Below, in pieces: positions 44,901-53,109 of a stretch of 64,000 nucleotides of DNA (position 1 is the stretch's first letter; every line of letters begins with the position of its first letter). The stretch is from assembly GCA_964525565.1 (NCBI GenBank), contig CAZGHI010000006.1, positions 17,092 to 81,091 on the forward strand. The letters run 5' to 3'. The notes under the pieces are model-generated. The model was given only the letters and a program-made list of their open reading frames with translations. It was not told where the DNA came from and ran no database searches. Position numbers and translations under genes: made by a program. The DNA is from OLB6 sp964525565 (lineage in GTDB: Bacteria > Bacteroidota > Ignavibacteria > Kapaibacteriales > Kapaibacteriaceae).

Positions 44901-46012
44901 CACGTCCTGCACGATTGTTTATCCCGATGATCGCAGCCAGCACAAGCACACCGATTGCATGTGAAGGCGGGCCGGTGAACATCGAGTGTAACGTAATTCC
45001 TGAATCTGTTCCTGGTTCTACTGTTTCATATCGGTGGTACAAAGGGCTAACGCCACTTACCGACAAGCCAGGAGTAACGGGGTCCGGAACAAAAGCACTG
45101 CGCATTACGAATGCAACGCCGGCTGATGCAGGAACATATACATGCGTCGTTACCTACGATGCAATTGATGTTACCCTAACATCGAATCCTGTTGATGTTG
45201 AATTTGGTACACAGCCAGTGGTTACAACGCAACCACTTGGCGATACTTTGTGCGAAGGACAAACACTCACTCTTGGCGCATCTGCTACGGGTGGAGGTTT
45301 GCGGTATCAATGGCGCAAGGGCACAACAACCATTCCCGGAGCAACTGGAGCTCAGTACACGATTGACGCTGTTACACCTGCATCTTCAGGTTCCTATACT
45401 CTTGTTATAACCAACGATTGTGGTAGTGTAACAACGGAAATAGCAGAAATTTTGGTAATTGAGACTGCACGAGTAACTGAGCATCCGCGTGATGTTGCAC
45501 GATATGATGGCGACAGCTTCTCGATGAGCGTAACCGCTACGGGCACTCCTGAACTTACATATCAGTGGTACCGGAACGACACTGCCATTGCAGGAGCCGA
45601 CCAAAGCACGTACACTGTTGATTCAGCAACGGCTGAAGACCACGGCACATACTACTGCATTGTTACAAACCACTGCGGCTCTGACACGTCGTTTACGGCG
45701 CGCGCATCTATCACTGTAGGTGTTAGCGGCGACGTTGTGCTCAATGGATACAAGTTTGGTACTGCCATTCCTAATCCTGCAGAGGCAGCGATACGGTGTG
45801 AGTACACCATTCCTTCGTACGGTGTTGTTCGCTTTACCCTTACGAACGCCGTCGGTCAGGAAGTTGCAGTATTGATGAACGAAGCTCTTGACGCCGGCAC
45901 GTATCTTCTACAGTTCAATGCCTCGGAATTACAGCTTAGCCCCGGGGTGTATAACATCACCATGACTGCCGGTAACGTTGTTGCTGTACAGCAAGTGGTT
46001 ATCGTAAGATAA
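41942..46012 (+). CDS. Type IX-secreted surface protein with beta-helix and Ig-like domains
   Basis: A 1356-residue exported protein behind a strong ribosome site (GGAGG). After a signal peptide (ends RAGA) come a lectin- or BNR-like beta domain (about 35-220), a CARDB-like domain (VIVRNHGVNPMDSVEIHW), a parallel beta-helix of about 350 residues (YAINLSGGAFEVSDNTISN, HKNTITGASG), and about four Ig-like domains (YQWYKDG, YQWKKR, YRWYKG, YQWRKG, YQWYRND). The last 80 residues are a type A sorting domain (AIPNPAEAAIRCEYTIPSYG, SPGVYNITMTAG, QVVIVR). It should be exported by the type IX system and attached or released at the surface; adhesion is inferred. Confidence 0.93.
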   Translation: MTRIAVYLYAVMIGLICVHPLRAGASSQPMGYNVTTSTYTEITGGTVRASGSAIEGYSDAISLPFSFNWVGTAYSEVMIHGDGYVSFGDGGDMPSALPAGGALISAWYNSLSGTSNGEIRTQTLGDSPNRVFVIQWKGATRAPQGSSNDVYNFQIRLRETDGRAEIVYGTMTITAAVGAFIGARSSSGESLCLTANYHHSTWTAPSSTMNDESVALQGWGPPSGTTYIVGAATSADAAVISLSSPTTKFNANTTQTIRVIVRNHGVNPMDSVEIHWRLNGVTRTTVRYFASPRIEPGETFEVTLGTATFNAGSFNTLEAWTRYPNGVNDQYPGNDMLVAYMAPRASGTLNIALAPNPNIFPSFRDCIRYLVTAGISGNVTVNVFSGNYNEQILVHPVNNSLAGGTVTFKNAANNAPTITWSPSKYPSGLYGLYESDYSQVTLLEGASAVFNGLRFTLANGLDHGGHFYGYNLGPVTIQNCRFTGPNNYLTMAEPTYAINLSGGAFEVSDNTISNMPMGIYLNGNSGNQDKISGNTITNCYEAGIFTYSNNVQIHKNTITGASGASIFYGIGVSGAGSVTANTITGNVSAQATSFGLGIEAVSVYGGSSTPHGLLIANNMILVGASGTSLGLVCQSDAQTATTSVLHNTVNIVGTSGTNGTAAYLLGITPMQIVNNIFHNYGTGNDGGYATFIEDYSSEGFISSMDFNNHMTTGTLVGYYAGDITRNTSGHPLTNWRTATGRDQNSSSVAVVFMGETDLHLKEIQSQLFGSSSTISTVSVDIDDENRLKPYMGADELKPRVVILESPQSRYACLGESVTLICVASVTPGATVVYQWYKDGVKLNGQTSNSLTIGSIGYPASGVYTCRVEATDGTSTTIVETEAASILVVRPTSMVLHPESQPVGIGGSVTLEVEAEAIGAPSDFVPKYQWKKRVWNSSISAYVDTNVVDNGRITGSKSNRLVINPIIAADTMDMYVCEVVGYCGTVVSRPARLFIPMIAASTSTPIACEGGPVNIECNVIPESVPGSTVSYRWYKGLTPLTDKPGVTGSGTKALRITNATPADAGTYTCVVTYDAIDVTLTSNPVDVEFGTQPVVTTQPLGDTLCEGQTLTLGASATGGGLRYQWRKGTTTIPGATGAQYTIDAVTPASSGSYTLVITNDCGSVTTEIAEILVIETARVTEHPRDVARYDGDSFSMSVTATGTPELTYQWYRNDTAIAGADQSTYTVDSATAEDHGTYYCIVTNHCGSDTSFTARASITVGVSGDVVLNGYKFGTAIPNPAEAAIRCEYTIPSYGVVRFTLTNAVGQEVAVLMNEALDAGTYLLQFNASELQLSPGVYNITMTAGNVVAVQQVVIVR

Positions 46013-46034
46013 CGAAAGCAAAAACGCTGTTTCC

Positions 46035-46065
46035 AAAGGGGCTCAGATTCTGCGCCCCTTTTTTA
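46035..46065 (+). terminator. Rho-independent terminator after the type IX-secreted protein
   Basis: An 8-bp stem (46035-46042 with 46054-46061), an 11-nt loop and a T-run into TTTTTTATTT, 22 bp after the stop. It overlaps the stop codon of the convergent lolA gene. Confidence 0.88.
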
Positions 46066-46671
46066 TTTGGTAAGATCAACTACAGTCCATCCGGGTGGTG
46101 GCGTGTATGTAAAGAGCGTTGGCGAAAGAGATGGGTTCCTCTTTAACGATCGTACTTTCCATGTTGTGGTGATATCGCCTTCCGTAACAACAATGGATGT
46201 TATTACCCCCTTTTTGTTCATAATCACATCCAGCTGTGTTACGCCAGCTACCATAGTTGTGGGGTGTGGGGGCGTGAGGCGCACGGCCATGGAACCGGGT
46301 GCAGAAGAACGTTCGGATGGAGTGTACACATTCATCAGCACAAAGAACACCCGATCAAGAGAGGCACCGGCATCGTGTTTGTCTATCGCATTGATAACAA
46401 CAGTTCGTGTTTGCGATTGCACGTGCCATACCAAGGTACCGTTGCTAACGTAACGCCGCCCTGGTAGAGTGATCACATAACCTTGATTGCGCTTTGCTTG
46501 GAGTGTGCCCTGTGTGCTGCCATTGGAGTACGATAGCGATACCGAGGAGATGTTGGAGTATAATGACTGGAAAGTTCGTACTGCCTTTGACGTGTGCGTA
46601 GCATTGGTTTTCTGTGCCGAAGCACCATAAATGATTGCACCTGCAAGCAGAATAATTGTGGTAATCTTCAT
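46063..46671 (-). CDS. LolA-like outer-membrane lipoprotein carrier protein
   Basis: The ATG at 46671 gives 202 residues with a signal peptide (MKITTIILLAGAIIYGASAQ). The rest fits the LolA half-barrel: TFQSLYSNISSVSLSYSNGS, LVWHVQSQTRTVVINAI, VTQLDVIMNKKGVITSIVVTE and the C-terminal FTYTPPPGWTVVDL. LolA carries lipoproteins across the periplasm. The gene follows DUF3108 on the same strand after 64 bp. Confidence 0.85.
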   Translation of the reverse strand: MKITTIILLAGAIIYGASAQKTNATHTSKAVRTFQSLYSNISSVSLSYSNGSTQGTLQAKRNQGYVITLPGRRYVSNGTLVWHVQSQTRTVVINAIDKHDAGASLDRVFFVLMNVYTPSERSSAPGSMAVRLTPPHPTTMVAGVTQLDVIMNKKGVITSIVVTEGDITTTWKVRSLKRNPSLSPTLFTYTPPPGWTVVDLTK

Positions 46672-46735
46672 ACTGTAAAGATAGTGCCCTTCTCTGCAGG
46701 AGCAATGTGTTGTTTCACAATGCGGGAAACTGAGT

Positions 46736-47521
46736 TTACCGCACCTTCGCAGCAATCGGACCTCGCGTTCCCTGATAATGCTTTAGCTCTGCGTCAATCG
46801 AACCTATGGGAATCTTAGTGCTTACTTTGATGGGAATCTTCCGCTCATCATCCGATAACCACATGACCAATTTACCTTGGAATGAAAACGGGCTCCCTTC
46901 GGCTATCCGTGGTTCCACAACAATGCAGTCAAACACTCCGGCTGTTACTTCGATACGCTCGCGACCAAGGATGTGAACGTCGAGAGGGTGACTCTTACCG
47001 TCAACAAAATTTTGGAGTTTGATAACATGCCCTCTCTTTGCCTGGCTAAGATCGGTTGCACGAACGAAATAGAAGGCTGATACCATATCGTGAACAAATT
47101 CTGGGGTATCAAACGTTCCTTCAGTTGTTATGGCCTTTTTGTTAATCTGGTCGAACTCGGCCGAATAATCTTTACTATAGTTGCGTTCGCGAATCTGCTG
47201 CGTGAAGCGCCAGGGAAAGATGCCATCAACGTCAACATATGAGCGATAGGTGTCTCGTACTTTATAGATGAAATCCAGACTCTTGTGTGAAACCGTGAGA
47301 AAGGTGATCTTGTAACACGGACGTCCGTTTATATACTCATGTTCTTTTGCGATATCAAAAACAGCAGTACCAGCAGAGATAAACTTGTAGCCAACATCGT
47401 AGGTAAGCCGTTCGCCACGTCCAAAAGCGGTGTTGGTTGTGTAGCGTAGTGCAGGAGTTGTTTCGTTCGAAACAACAAACGGTAACGCCAAAACAAGTAT
47501 CAGTTGGGACAGGATGTTCAC
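46736..47521 (-). CDS. DUF3108 family periplasmic protein
   Basis: A GTG start overlapping the DUF2130 stop (GTGA) gives 261 residues. The N-terminus is a signal (MNILSQLILVLALPFVVSN). The DUF3108 body follows: RGERLTYDVGYKFISAGTA near residues 35-53, RDTYRSYVD, and VMWLSDDERKIPIKVSTKI near the end. The family has no assigned reaction and is predicted to lie in the envelope. Confidence 0.85.
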   Translation of the reverse strand: MNILSQLILVLALPFVVSNETTPALRYTTNTAFGRGERLTYDVGYKFISAGTAVFDIAKEHEYINGRPCYKITFLTVSHKSLDFIYKVRDTYRSYVDVDGIFPWRFTQQIRERNYSKDYSAEFDQINKKAITTEGTFDTPEFVHDMVSAFYFVRATDLSQAKRGHVIKLQNFVDGKSHPLDVHILGRERIEVTAGVFDCIVVEPRIAEGSPFSFQGKLVMWLSDDERKIPIKVSTKIPIGSIDAELKHYQGTRGPIAAKVR

Positions 47522-48669
47522 GGTAGATCCAGACGATTGGAATCTGTTTCGCTTGTTTCTCCCAGTTCCATTGAGGGCAGGTCTGCAACATCGGCTCCAG
47601 CAATGCCCTTTATGCTACCGTATAATCCCGAGGTAGAGAGCAACACACGCTCCAATTGTTTTTCGCGCTGTTTCCACATGCGATTCATGGCACGCTGCTC
47701 TTTGTCGAGGTCAGACTTCATACTCACAAACGTTTCTACAATTGCCTCGATATTGTGGCGGAACTCAGCGCTGGTAAGGTAATCGTACAGCATGGACATT
47801 TTGTCGCCGCGATGTTCCTGGCTAACACCCATCATGCCAATGCGGAGCACCATTTCACGTACAATAAAGCAGAGTGCTTTAAACTCTTGAAATCCGCATA
47901 TAAACACACCGTGAGTAAGAGTAAATCCGTGCACGTCCTTGGGAAGTGCTTTGGTTACCAGTACTCCAACCTCAGCCCCCTGACTACGAACGTCACCTTT
48001 GAACTTTTCTATCCACGAAGGCTCGAAAGACTTTGTACGCTTACTCTCGTACACGATGGTACCAACAGTCCGCCCGTTCACCATGATGCGGTGAAGGCAA
48101 TCCGCACCGGCAGTACCCTTACGAATTTCAACGATCTCGTCGGTTGGGAAGGAATTCCGGAGGTACTCCTCAATGGCCAGTTCCTGCACTTCGCCCGTTA
48201 GTTGCTGAGAGCTCTGTTCAGCCTTTCTTCGTAGCTCCTCGGCCTCCTTCTTTACGGCCTCGAGCTTTTGCAGTATTTCGCGTTCACGCAATTCGAACTG
48301 CTCATTGGCCGACTTGCGAATCTTCTCTTCGAGGATAGCCTGCTCCTGCACCAGACGCTTCCGAATGAGTGTTTCCACTTCTTCGTCTTTTTCACGGAGC
48401 TTTCTCTGGAGTTCAAGGACCTCTACCTCTGCGTTTTTTGCCATCTTTAAGGCCGCAGTCTTTTCTGCATTTTCTCTCTCGAGCTGCGCTAGGCGAATCT
48501 CGGTGCGCTCGCGTTCTTGAGCAGCAGCAGTTTTGGTTGCCTTCTCAATCTCTTCTTGCAATTTGGCATCGAACGATGCCGAAAGGCGTTGCTCAACATC
48601 TTTAAGTAAGGCTTCTTCGATATTGATGGAAGTCTTACACGTTGGACAGATGATATGGTGTTGAGCCAT
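47518..48669 (-). CDS. DUF2130 coiled-coil protein, RmuC-like
   Basis: The ATG at 48669 gives 383 residues. A short N-terminal CPTC half-zinc-ribbon is followed by a long coiled coil (about residues 30-170, rich in Glu, Lys and Ala). The DUF2130 domain contains GTAGADCLHRIMVNGRTVGTI, YESKRTKSFEPSWI and RSQGAEVGVLVTKALP. The D...E-x-K-like arrangement resembles PD-(D/E)XK nucleases and RmuC. Function is not established. It starts 7 bp after the tRNA gene. Confidence 0.85.
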   Translation of the reverse strand: MAQHHIICPTCKTSINIEEALLKDVEQRLSASFDAKLQEEIEKATKTAAAQERERTEIRLAQLERENAEKTAALKMAKNAEVEVLELQRKLREKDEEVETLIRKRLVQEQAILEEKIRKSANEQFELREREILQKLEAVKKEAEELRRKAEQSSQQLTGEVQELAIEEYLRNSFPTDEIVEIRKGTAGADCLHRIMVNGRTVGTIVYESKRTKSFEPSWIEKFKGDVRSQGAEVGVLVTKALPKDVHGFTLTHGVFICGFQEFKALCFIVREMVLRIGMMGVSQEHRGDKMSMLYDYLTSAEFRHNIEAIVETFVSMKSDLDKEQRAMNRMWKQREKQLERVLLSTSGLYGSIKGIAGADVADLPSMELGETSETDSNRLDLP

Positions 48670-48675
48670 AGGATG

Positions 48676-48749
48676 TGGGCCCGGCAGGACTTGAACCTGC
48701 AACCAACGGATTATGAGTCCGTTGCTCTAACCGATTGAGCTACGAGCCC
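48676..48749 (-). tRNA. tRNA with CAT anticodon (Met, or Ile2)
   Basis: A 74-nt cloverleaf: acceptor GGGCTCG pairs with CGGGCCC (one G-U), the D arm is TAGCTCAATCGGTTAGAGC, the anticodon loop is CTCATAA, and the T arm has TTCAAGT. CCA is not encoded. The anticodon-loop and T-arm sequence look closer to tRNA-Ile2 (lysidine-modified CAT) than to elongator Met, but this cannot be settled by eye. Confidence 0.92.
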
Positions 48750-48754
48750 GACGC

Positions 48755-49522
48755 TTAATTAAACAAACCTACAAAGAGTCCAAGCTGTGCACTAAATGCA
48801 CTCAGATTTATTCCATCAGGTACTCCCGTTACCGTGGCCGTGCGGTTTCCCATCCAGTCGTCTGCCGCTACCTGCAATGTGTAAGCTGCCTGACCACGTA
48901 GAGCAACAAATGGTGTAACGGCATACTCTATGCTCAGTCGCACAGGTACCGTAAACGAACTCCTACTAAGTTCAGAGAACATATCCGGGAATGTTGAAAT
49001 CGAGCGGTAATCATCCCACGTTCTGGAATTTGCGCTTTGATATGTAGAGATAATCTGATTACTAAATCCAATCCCGGTGCCGGGAACAATGGCCAATCCT
49101 TTTGCAATGGCAATTGCATATTCAGCATGAAAAGTACTATGGCTAGCAAGATATTCCATCGTTCGTTTCATGCTTTGATCACCAACCGGTACGTCGGTGC
49201 TCTGCGTGTTCAAACCGCCCATCCACGAGAATCCCAAGCGTACATTCGGGATAACGCCAATCGCGGCAAAGACTTCACCGCCCCATAGGATCATCGGTGT
49301 GGACATGGCACCTAGTTCCGATTCTTGGGCTCGGACGTTTACGTCGTCCATTGGCAGCCAACTTACTGTTGCGCCAAAGCCAACACCAACAGCAAAGTAA
49401 GGCACAGCCTCGTCCCGAATCGGCGCTTCGTCGAAGTCCAGTTCATCGAGTCTGTCATCCTGTGCATTCGCCAATACCGATCCCACTGCCAGAACCACTA
49501 CCATGAAAGAGCGTGCAAGCAT
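48755..49522 (-). CDS. Exported outer-membrane beta-barrel-like protein
   Basis: A 255-residue protein with a signal peptide (MLARSFMVVVLAVGSVLANAQ), an acidic linker (DDRLDELDFDEAP) and a series of amphipathic strands ending LGLFVGLFN, with a terminal aromatic-rich strand typical of outer-membrane barrels. Segments such as VPYFAVGVGFGATVSW and RLGFSWMGGL fit a small 8-12-strand barrel. I recognise no named family. It lies 5 bp from the tRNA gene. Confidence 0.65.
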   Translation of the reverse strand: MLARSFMVVVLAVGSVLANAQDDRLDELDFDEAPIRDEAVPYFAVGVGFGATVSWLPMDDVNVRAQESELGAMSTPMILWGGEVFAAIGVIPNVRLGFSWMGGLNTQSTDVPVGDQSMKRTMEYLASHSTFHAEYAIAIAKGLAIVPGTGIGFSNQIISTYQSANSRTWDDYRSISTFPDMFSELSRSSFTVPVRLSIEYAVTPFVALRGQAAYTLQVAADDWMGNRTATVTGVPDGINLSAFSAQLGLFVGLFN

Positions 49523-49618
49523 GAAGTCTCCAAAAAGCAGATAACGTATGTTAAGACTAGAGCAAAGATACTAATCGAGGTCGGTAGGGGGCTTCGGTTC
49601 TGCGTAGTTTGCATTTCT

Positions 49619-50710
49619 ATGAAGGTTGTAACAGTTATCCTAGCCGGTGGACTTGGTTCTCGACTATGGCCCCGAGGCACAGAAAAGCGTCCGAAACAGT
49701 TTACGCATCTCCTCGGCGAAGGTACGATGATCCAAAATACAGTGATGCGCCTGTTGCCTATGGTTGCGACTGACGACATCTGGGTGGTCACAACGGCCGA
49801 TCTTGCGCACCACGTGAGCGACCAGCTTCCGGTTGTGCGAAAGGAGCACATCATCGAGGAACCATTCGGACGCAACACGGGTCCGAGCATCGCGTTGGCA
49901 GCAACGCTTCTCCGACATGCTTACGGCGGTGATACCGTGCTCATGGTTTTGCCAAGCGACCACGTAATAACAAATGTTCGTGAGTTTCAGGGAACACTTG
50001 ATCTAGCCTGTGCTGCTGCACATAGCACAGAGGCCATCGTCACCATTGGCGTACGCCCAACCCGAGCAGAAACCGGATATGGATACATTCAGGTGGGTGA
50101 TGTAGTTCCACTGGCCGGCGATCAGTTGCAAGGCGTTGTTCACCGTGTGAAAACGTTTGCCGAGAAACCCGATCTGGCAACAGCACAGCGCTTTGTAGAT
50201 GCCGGCGATTTTGTGTGGAATGCAGGAATTTTTGTTGGGAAAGTTGACGTAGTTCTGCGTGCGATTTCGGAACATCTACCTGACCATGCACCCATGTTCG
50301 CCGATCTTTCTCGGCATGTGTCACGCGATACATTTAGTGCAGCTCTGGAGAGCACCTTCCGTCAGCTCCGCAGCGTAAGCTTTGACGTTGGCGTAATGGA
50401 GCGAGCACAAAATGTGCTCGTTGTTGATGGTGCATTTGGGTGGAGCGATGTAGGAACCTGGGATGAACTGTACAGATTGTCCATGAAAGATGGTAGGAAC
50501 AATGTAATCGAAGGTAATGTTGTAACACTATATACCAACAATACGCTGGTTTCTGGAACGAGTGGACGGTTGGTAGGTGTTGTAGGAGTGGACAACTTGA
50601 TTGTTGTGGACACCGAGCACGCCCTAATGATCTGCAAGCGCGGGAAGACGGAAGATGTTCGGGACTTGGTAGATCTTATTCGCAGAAGACATATCGGGAA
50701 TCAGCACTAG
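49619..50710 (+). CDS. manC: Mannose-1-phosphate guanylyltransferase
   Basis: The ATG at 49619 gives 363 residues. The nucleotide loop is AGGLGSRLWPRGTEKRPKQF. PSDHVI, GYGYIQ, FAEKPDLATAQRFVDAGDFVWNAGIFVG and GWSDVGTWDEL are all ManC/GMP-pyrophosphorylase signatures. There is no C-terminal mannose-6-phosphate isomerase domain. It makes GDP-mannose for glycans. No ribosome site is seen; a TTTG lies 7 bp before the ATG, and a copy of the AGGGGGCT octamer lies 26-33 bp before it. Confidence 0.95.
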   Translation: MKVVTVILAGGLGSRLWPRGTEKRPKQFTHLLGEGTMIQNTVMRLLPMVATDDIWVVTTADLAHHVSDQLPVVRKEHIIEEPFGRNTGPSIALAATLLRHAYGGDTVLMVLPSDHVITNVREFQGTLDLACAAAHSTEAIVTIGVRPTRAETGYGYIQVGDVVPLAGDQLQGVVHRVKTFAEKPDLATAQRFVDAGDFVWNAGIFVGKVDVVLRAISEHLPDHAPMFADLSRHVSRDTFSAALESTFRQLRSVSFDVGVMERAQNVLVVDGAFGWSDVGTWDELYRLSMKDGRNNVIEGNVVTLYTNNTLVSGTSGRLVGVVGVDNLIVVDTEHALMICKRGKTEDVRDLVDLIRRRHIGNQH

Positions 50711-50717
50711 GGGGGGG
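50710..50717 (+). repeat. Run of eight G between manC and rlpA
   Basis: Starts with the last base of the manC TAG stop and ends 1 bp before the rlpA ATG. It occupies the place of a ribosome site. Confidence 0.9.
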
Positions 50718-50718
50718 C

Positions 50719-51429
50719 ATGACACGGTTTGCATACCTTACGTGTTTGTTCATCGCTCTAACACTAGCATCAAACGCGCAGAACGATTCTGCTGCAATCC
50801 AGGCAGCGGCTCAACGGCTGCGGAAGGAATGGGCAGATGAGTGGAGGCGCAGTGATAGCCTTCGCATTGCATCCATACACAAGCGAATAAAGGCCGACAG
50901 TTTGTTGCGGAGTTTGCGAATGGCGAAGCCCACAGCTCCGGTAGAAACCGAACCACGAGAAGACACCGACACGATTCTTGCCACGCTCCGATTGCAGGCT
51001 GCGGCAAGAACGGCCGCACATCGGTTTGAACAGGAGAAACCAAGGCCCGGACAAACCTTTAGCGACAGTCTTACACTGGAAGCGCTCAGGATGTTGGCTG
51101 ATACCGGGGAAGCATCGTTCTATGCCGAAGAGTTTCACGGTAAAAAAACATCAAGCGGGTCAGTTTACAACATGAATCATCGAACATGCGCTCACCGTTG
51201 GCTACCTTTTGGGACTCAGCTTCACGTAACTAACCTAGCCAACAACAAAGAGGTTGTTGTAACAGTAACAGATCGTGGTCCGTTTAAACATGGAAGACTA
51301 CTTGACCTTTCCAAAGGCGCTGCACGTGAATTGGACATGATTCGAACAGGCACGGCACGTGTTGCAATTCGGGTTGTAGAAGTCCCCGAAGGCACCGAGA
51401 CTGACGCAGCTACAGAAACGGAACCGTGA
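50719..51429 (+). CDS. rlpA: RlpA-like lytic transglycosylase
   Basis: A 236-residue exported protein: signal (MTRFAYLTCLFIALTLASNAQ), a charged helical spacer (about 25-125), then the double-psi beta-barrel (GEASFYAEEFHGKKTSSG, LPFGTQLHVTNLANNKEVVV, TDRGPFKHGRLLDLSKGAAREL). The catalytic Asp of the barrel (TDRGPF) is present. RlpA cuts glycan strands lacking stem peptides at septa. A normal SD is absent; eight G directly precede the ATG. The end overlaps convergent gcvT by 20 bp. Confidence 0.9.
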   Translation: MTRFAYLTCLFIALTLASNAQNDSAAIQAAAQRLRKEWADEWRRSDSLRIASIHKRIKADSLLRSLRMAKPTAPVETEPREDTDTILATLRLQAAARTAAHRFEQEKPRPGQTFSDSLTLEALRMLADTGEASFYAEEFHGKKTSSGSVYNMNHRTCAHRWLPFGTQLHVTNLANNKEVVVTVTDRGPFKHGRLLDLSKGAARELDMIRTGTARVAIRVVEVPEGTETDAATETEP

Positions 51430-52501
51430 CCACGGATGCAGGAAAAGTTGTGCCTCGCGCAGAGATGAGGATGTTGGTTCCTGGGGCACTATGTTCCATG
51501 GCTACGTATCCCAAACCAATTCCGGTATTCAAACCAACAGACTTTCCACCACTGGTAACATGTCCAACAACCGTGTCTTCCACCTGGATGGGATACCCTG
51601 TTCGAGGGAGCAATTTTTCGGTTTGCATCACAAAGCCAACAAGTTTACGACGTATGCCCTGCTCCTTAATGGCGCTGATAGCATCACGCCCATTAAAATG
51701 GCCTTTCTTGAGTTTTGTGATCCAGCCCAGGCCTGCTTCCAGCGGATTTGTGGTTTCGTCAATATCGTTGCCATACAGGCAATAACCTTTTTCAAGGCGG
51801 AGAGTATCACGAGCACCGAGTCCAACCCACCCTATAGAAAAAGGGGCGCCTTCCTGCATAATGGCAGCGATTACCGAACGGCAGACAGTAGCATCACCCT
51901 CAAAGTATAGTTCAAAACCGACTTCACCGGTATATCCCGTGCGTGAAATCGTCATCGGAATGCCGGCCAGTTCACCGCGAACAAAATGGTAGTATGCAAT
52001 GCTGTCGAGAGCTACCGGTGTAAGGGGTTGCAGGGTATTAACAGATTGCGGACCTTGCACGGCAATCAAGTTAATCTTATCCGAATCGTTTCGAACGGTA
52101 ACATTTGAGAATTGTGTGGCATTCTCCTCTACCCATGCCAAATCCTTCTCGATATTGGCACCGTTTACCACTAGCATATAGTGGTCGGGTTCCAAACAGT
52201 ACACCAAGAGGTCGTCAACAATTCCACCATTTTCTCTGCACATTGCAGAGTACTGAGCCTTGCCTGGTTCCAGTTTTGCAGCATCGTTTGTAGTTAGCTG
52301 CTGAATGAGCGCCAATGCATCCGGACCGGCAACATCAAACTCACCCATGTGCGACACATCGAACACACCCACACTAGAGCGAACCATGCGATGTTCTTCC
52401 AGAATTCCGGTCGGATACTGGATAGGCATGTGAAAACCAGCAAACTCTACCATCTTTGCATTCGCCTCTAGGTGGAGTTGATGAAAATTCGTGTGTTTCA
52501 T
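51410..52501 (-). CDS. gcvT: Glycine cleavage system aminomethyltransferase (T protein)
   Basis: A complete 363-residue GcvT: FAGFHMPIQYPTGILEEHR, GVFDVSHMGEFDV, SRTGYTGEVGFELY, GLGARDTLRLEKGYCLYGNDID and the C-terminal GNVTSGG-like segment GHVTSGGKSVGLNTGIGLGYV. It moves the methylene group of glycine to tetrahydrofolate. gcvH and gcvP are not adjacent. Confidence 0.97.
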   Translation of the reverse strand: MKHTNFHQLHLEANAKMVEFAGFHMPIQYPTGILEEHRMVRSSVGVFDVSHMGEFDVAGPDALALIQQLTTNDAAKLEPGKAQYSAMCRENGGIVDDLLVYCLEPDHYMLVVNGANIEKDLAWVEENATQFSNVTVRNDSDKINLIAVQGPQSVNTLQPLTPVALDSIAYYHFVRGELAGIPMTISRTGYTGEVGFELYFEGDATVCRSVIAAIMQEGAPFSIGWVGLGARDTLRLEKGYCLYGNDIDETTNPLEAGLGWITKLKKGHFNGRDAISAIKEQGIRRKLVGFVMQTEKLLPRTGYPIQVEDTVVGHVTSGGKSVGLNTGIGLGYVAMEHSAPGTNILISARGTTFPASVVTVPFL

Positions 52502-52572
52502 GGTAGTTCGGCCTGTGGTAAATGTTGGGGGGCAAATATACCCACGTGTATCAAAGCAAATAGGAGAGCATA

Positions 52573-53085
52573 GTGTTGAAACAAGCAGTTTGGAGCGCTG
52601 CGTGTGGCGCGCTTGGCCTGTTGTGGTTCATGATAGAATCATTAACGGGAAGATTGTACGACGGAACATCGAACGAACTTCACGTTCTATGGCTGATTGT
52701 ATGACCGATTTGTGTTGTTGGTTCGATGGTGCATACGCGACGAGAACTGTTGAATGCAACCTATAGCACGTTATTGGTTAGCGGTCTGAAAGTTGCAGCG
52801 CTCAGTGCTATTGCATTGCTTGTCGTATGGGTTGCCTTTACACAATTTCTCATGCCGGATTACACAGCAGTGGTATTGCAGGCAACGGCATATCATTCGC
52901 AGAAGTCCGGCATGTCGGAATTTGCAACGCAGGCCATGATAGCCTCGAAAGCCATTATTCTTAAACCCCCAATGGTGTTTGTTCTTGGATCAGGAATACC
53001 ATTTGTTGCCGGTGCATTAACGGCAGCCATAGCAGCGATTGGACTGAAGTCAAAGAAGGACAACGCAGAGCGCTTGCATCGGTGA
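52573..53085 (+). pseudogene. DUF4199-like membrane protein with in-frame TGA
   Basis: AGGAG precedes a GTG at 52573. The frame reads MLKQAVWSAACGALGLLWFM, then LHVLWLIV, meets TGA at 52702-52704 (codon 44), and continues in the same frame as PICVVGSMVHTRRELL to a stop at 53085, 171 codons in all. The four hydrophobic segments, the second one cut by the TGA, match DUF4199 layout and length. The part after the stop could start at the ATG at 52726 (119 residues), but that removes two helices. So this is a nonsense-mutated gene, a sequencing error or, less likely, a readthrough gene. Function of DUF4199 is unknown. Confidence 0.65.
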
Positions 53086-53103
53086 TCAAATTTCGTACGT
53101 TTG
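53074..53103 (+). promoter_or_regulatory. Bacteroidota-type promoter for a small RNA
   Basis: CTTG at 53073-53076 (consensus TTTG) and TACGTTTG at 53096-53103 (exact TAnnTTTG) are 19 bp apart, the expected spacing. It overlaps the 3' end of the DUF4199 gene and points at the hairpin series downstream. Confidence 0.55.
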
Positions 53104-53109
53104 CCTTGG

